Source: Argopecten irradians (lineage: Eukaryota > Mollusca > Bivalvia > Pectinida > Pectinidae). Taken from it: 64,000 nucleotides of DNA. The position numbers were made by a program, and so were the translations under genes. Location: NCBI RefSeq assembly GCF_041381155.1, contig NC_091147.1:7524837-7588836 (forward strand), in the 5' to 3' direction. Of the stretch, positions 63,350-64,000 are shown piece after piece (the stretch's first letter is position 1; every line of letters starts with the position of its first letter). The notes below the pieces were generated by a model that saw only the letters and a list, made by a program, of their open reading frames with translations, searched no databases and was not told the DNA's origin.

Positions 63350-64000
63350 ACAAAGTATTTCTCAGAATTGTCATTTGAAATTTTAATTTACACGTTAAGT
63401 AAATTCTAAGTGGTAAATTTTAGTAATATCAATTATTTATTATATACATTCAAAATGTATAAAAACCATACAAATTTATTTATAAAACGCGTCTAAGAAG
63501 AATTTTTTTTAAAATGTTTTGCGAACATTGGTAAAAATGTAAACGTAATGTTACCCAGAAACATATCCAAACGTATCCAATTATTACATTTTCAGATGTT
63601 GTAAATGTTCTAAAAATGCTTTCGGTAGTGTGTACAAGTACAATGGGTGCTATTGTACAACTGTTCTGTCGTTCCTGCATAATAAGTTTTCTCATCAAAA
63701 ACTGTAATTAAGCATGGAATATCCAACCAAATCACATAATCAACGTGTAATAATTTTGTATAATTATGTCACTAGTGTAATATAACCTGGGTCGCTCTCC
63801 ATTGGCTATAAAATTGTGACATGACGTCAGTAAATAATGACGTTACGTCACGATTGTAAGAAGTCGCAATCAAAATGGCTGCCTATGCACGATATTCTAC
63901 GAAATGAAGATTGATGTGAGTGTTTGATAAAAAGTATATATGTGAATTTTGTATGAAATTTTAGGAAACTCTTCGCGAATCTCATATAAAATGGATTCTT
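63350..64000. other. Non-coding end of window
   Basis: This is AT-rich DNA without a supported coding exon. GACGTCA (63823) and GACGTTACGTCA (63840-63851) sit before AATGGCTGCC at about 63874. I see no further structure. Confidence 0.5.

Overview
The window is eukaryotic, AT-rich and mostly non-coding. Small coding exons carry GT/AG introns, and the DNA between them holds SINEs, LINE fragments, inverted-repeat DNA transposons and minisatellites. The tRNA-derived SINEs with an AACA-rich or 'gtttaacgtcctattaacag'-type end, and the claudin-like three-exon genes, look most like a bivalve mollusc (scallop or oyster type). That is recognition from memory, not a database result.

Layout. 1-46415 is a head-to-tail array of three long, nearly identical segments: unit 1 (1-16065), unit 2 (16066-36392) and unit 3 (36393-46415, truncated). 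Unit 2 is about 4.3 kb longer, mainly because of two DNA-transposon insertions whose empty sites survive in units 1 and 3. About 46860-53640 is an older, rearranged fourth relative of the unit. It contains a 54-bp minisatellite, a 596-bp MITE, two exons of a decayed paralogue and an 828-bp pure-purine tract. 53640-64000 is single-copy by comparison and holds the best gene in the window, at 57413-59430.

Genes. All recognisable cellular genes are on the + strand and belong to one family of four-transmembrane, claudin/PMP22-like membrane proteins. The architecture is fixed: exon 1 (TM1 plus loop 1, phase 1), exon 2 (exactly 150 nt, TM2 and the start of TM3), exon 3 (end of TM3, loop 2, TM4, cytoplasmic tail). 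Gene D (57413-59430, 250 aa) has the full W-GLF-C-C loop signature. Gene A occurs once per unit: 7818-9639 is intact, while the copies at 28380 and 44232 each have a different 1-nt tail frameshift. A second, phase-compatible exon 3 (type B) lies about 5 kb downstream of A in units 1 and 2. It is frameshifted in unit 1, where A's own exon 3 is intact, and intact in unit 2, where A's exon 3 is broken. This reciprocal pattern is the most interesting observation, with assembly or base-calling error as the main alternative.

The rest is repeats, hairpins and AT-rich DNA in which I see no supported gene. Short ORFs there are not supported, even where they recur in all units, because the recurrence follows from DNA duplication.
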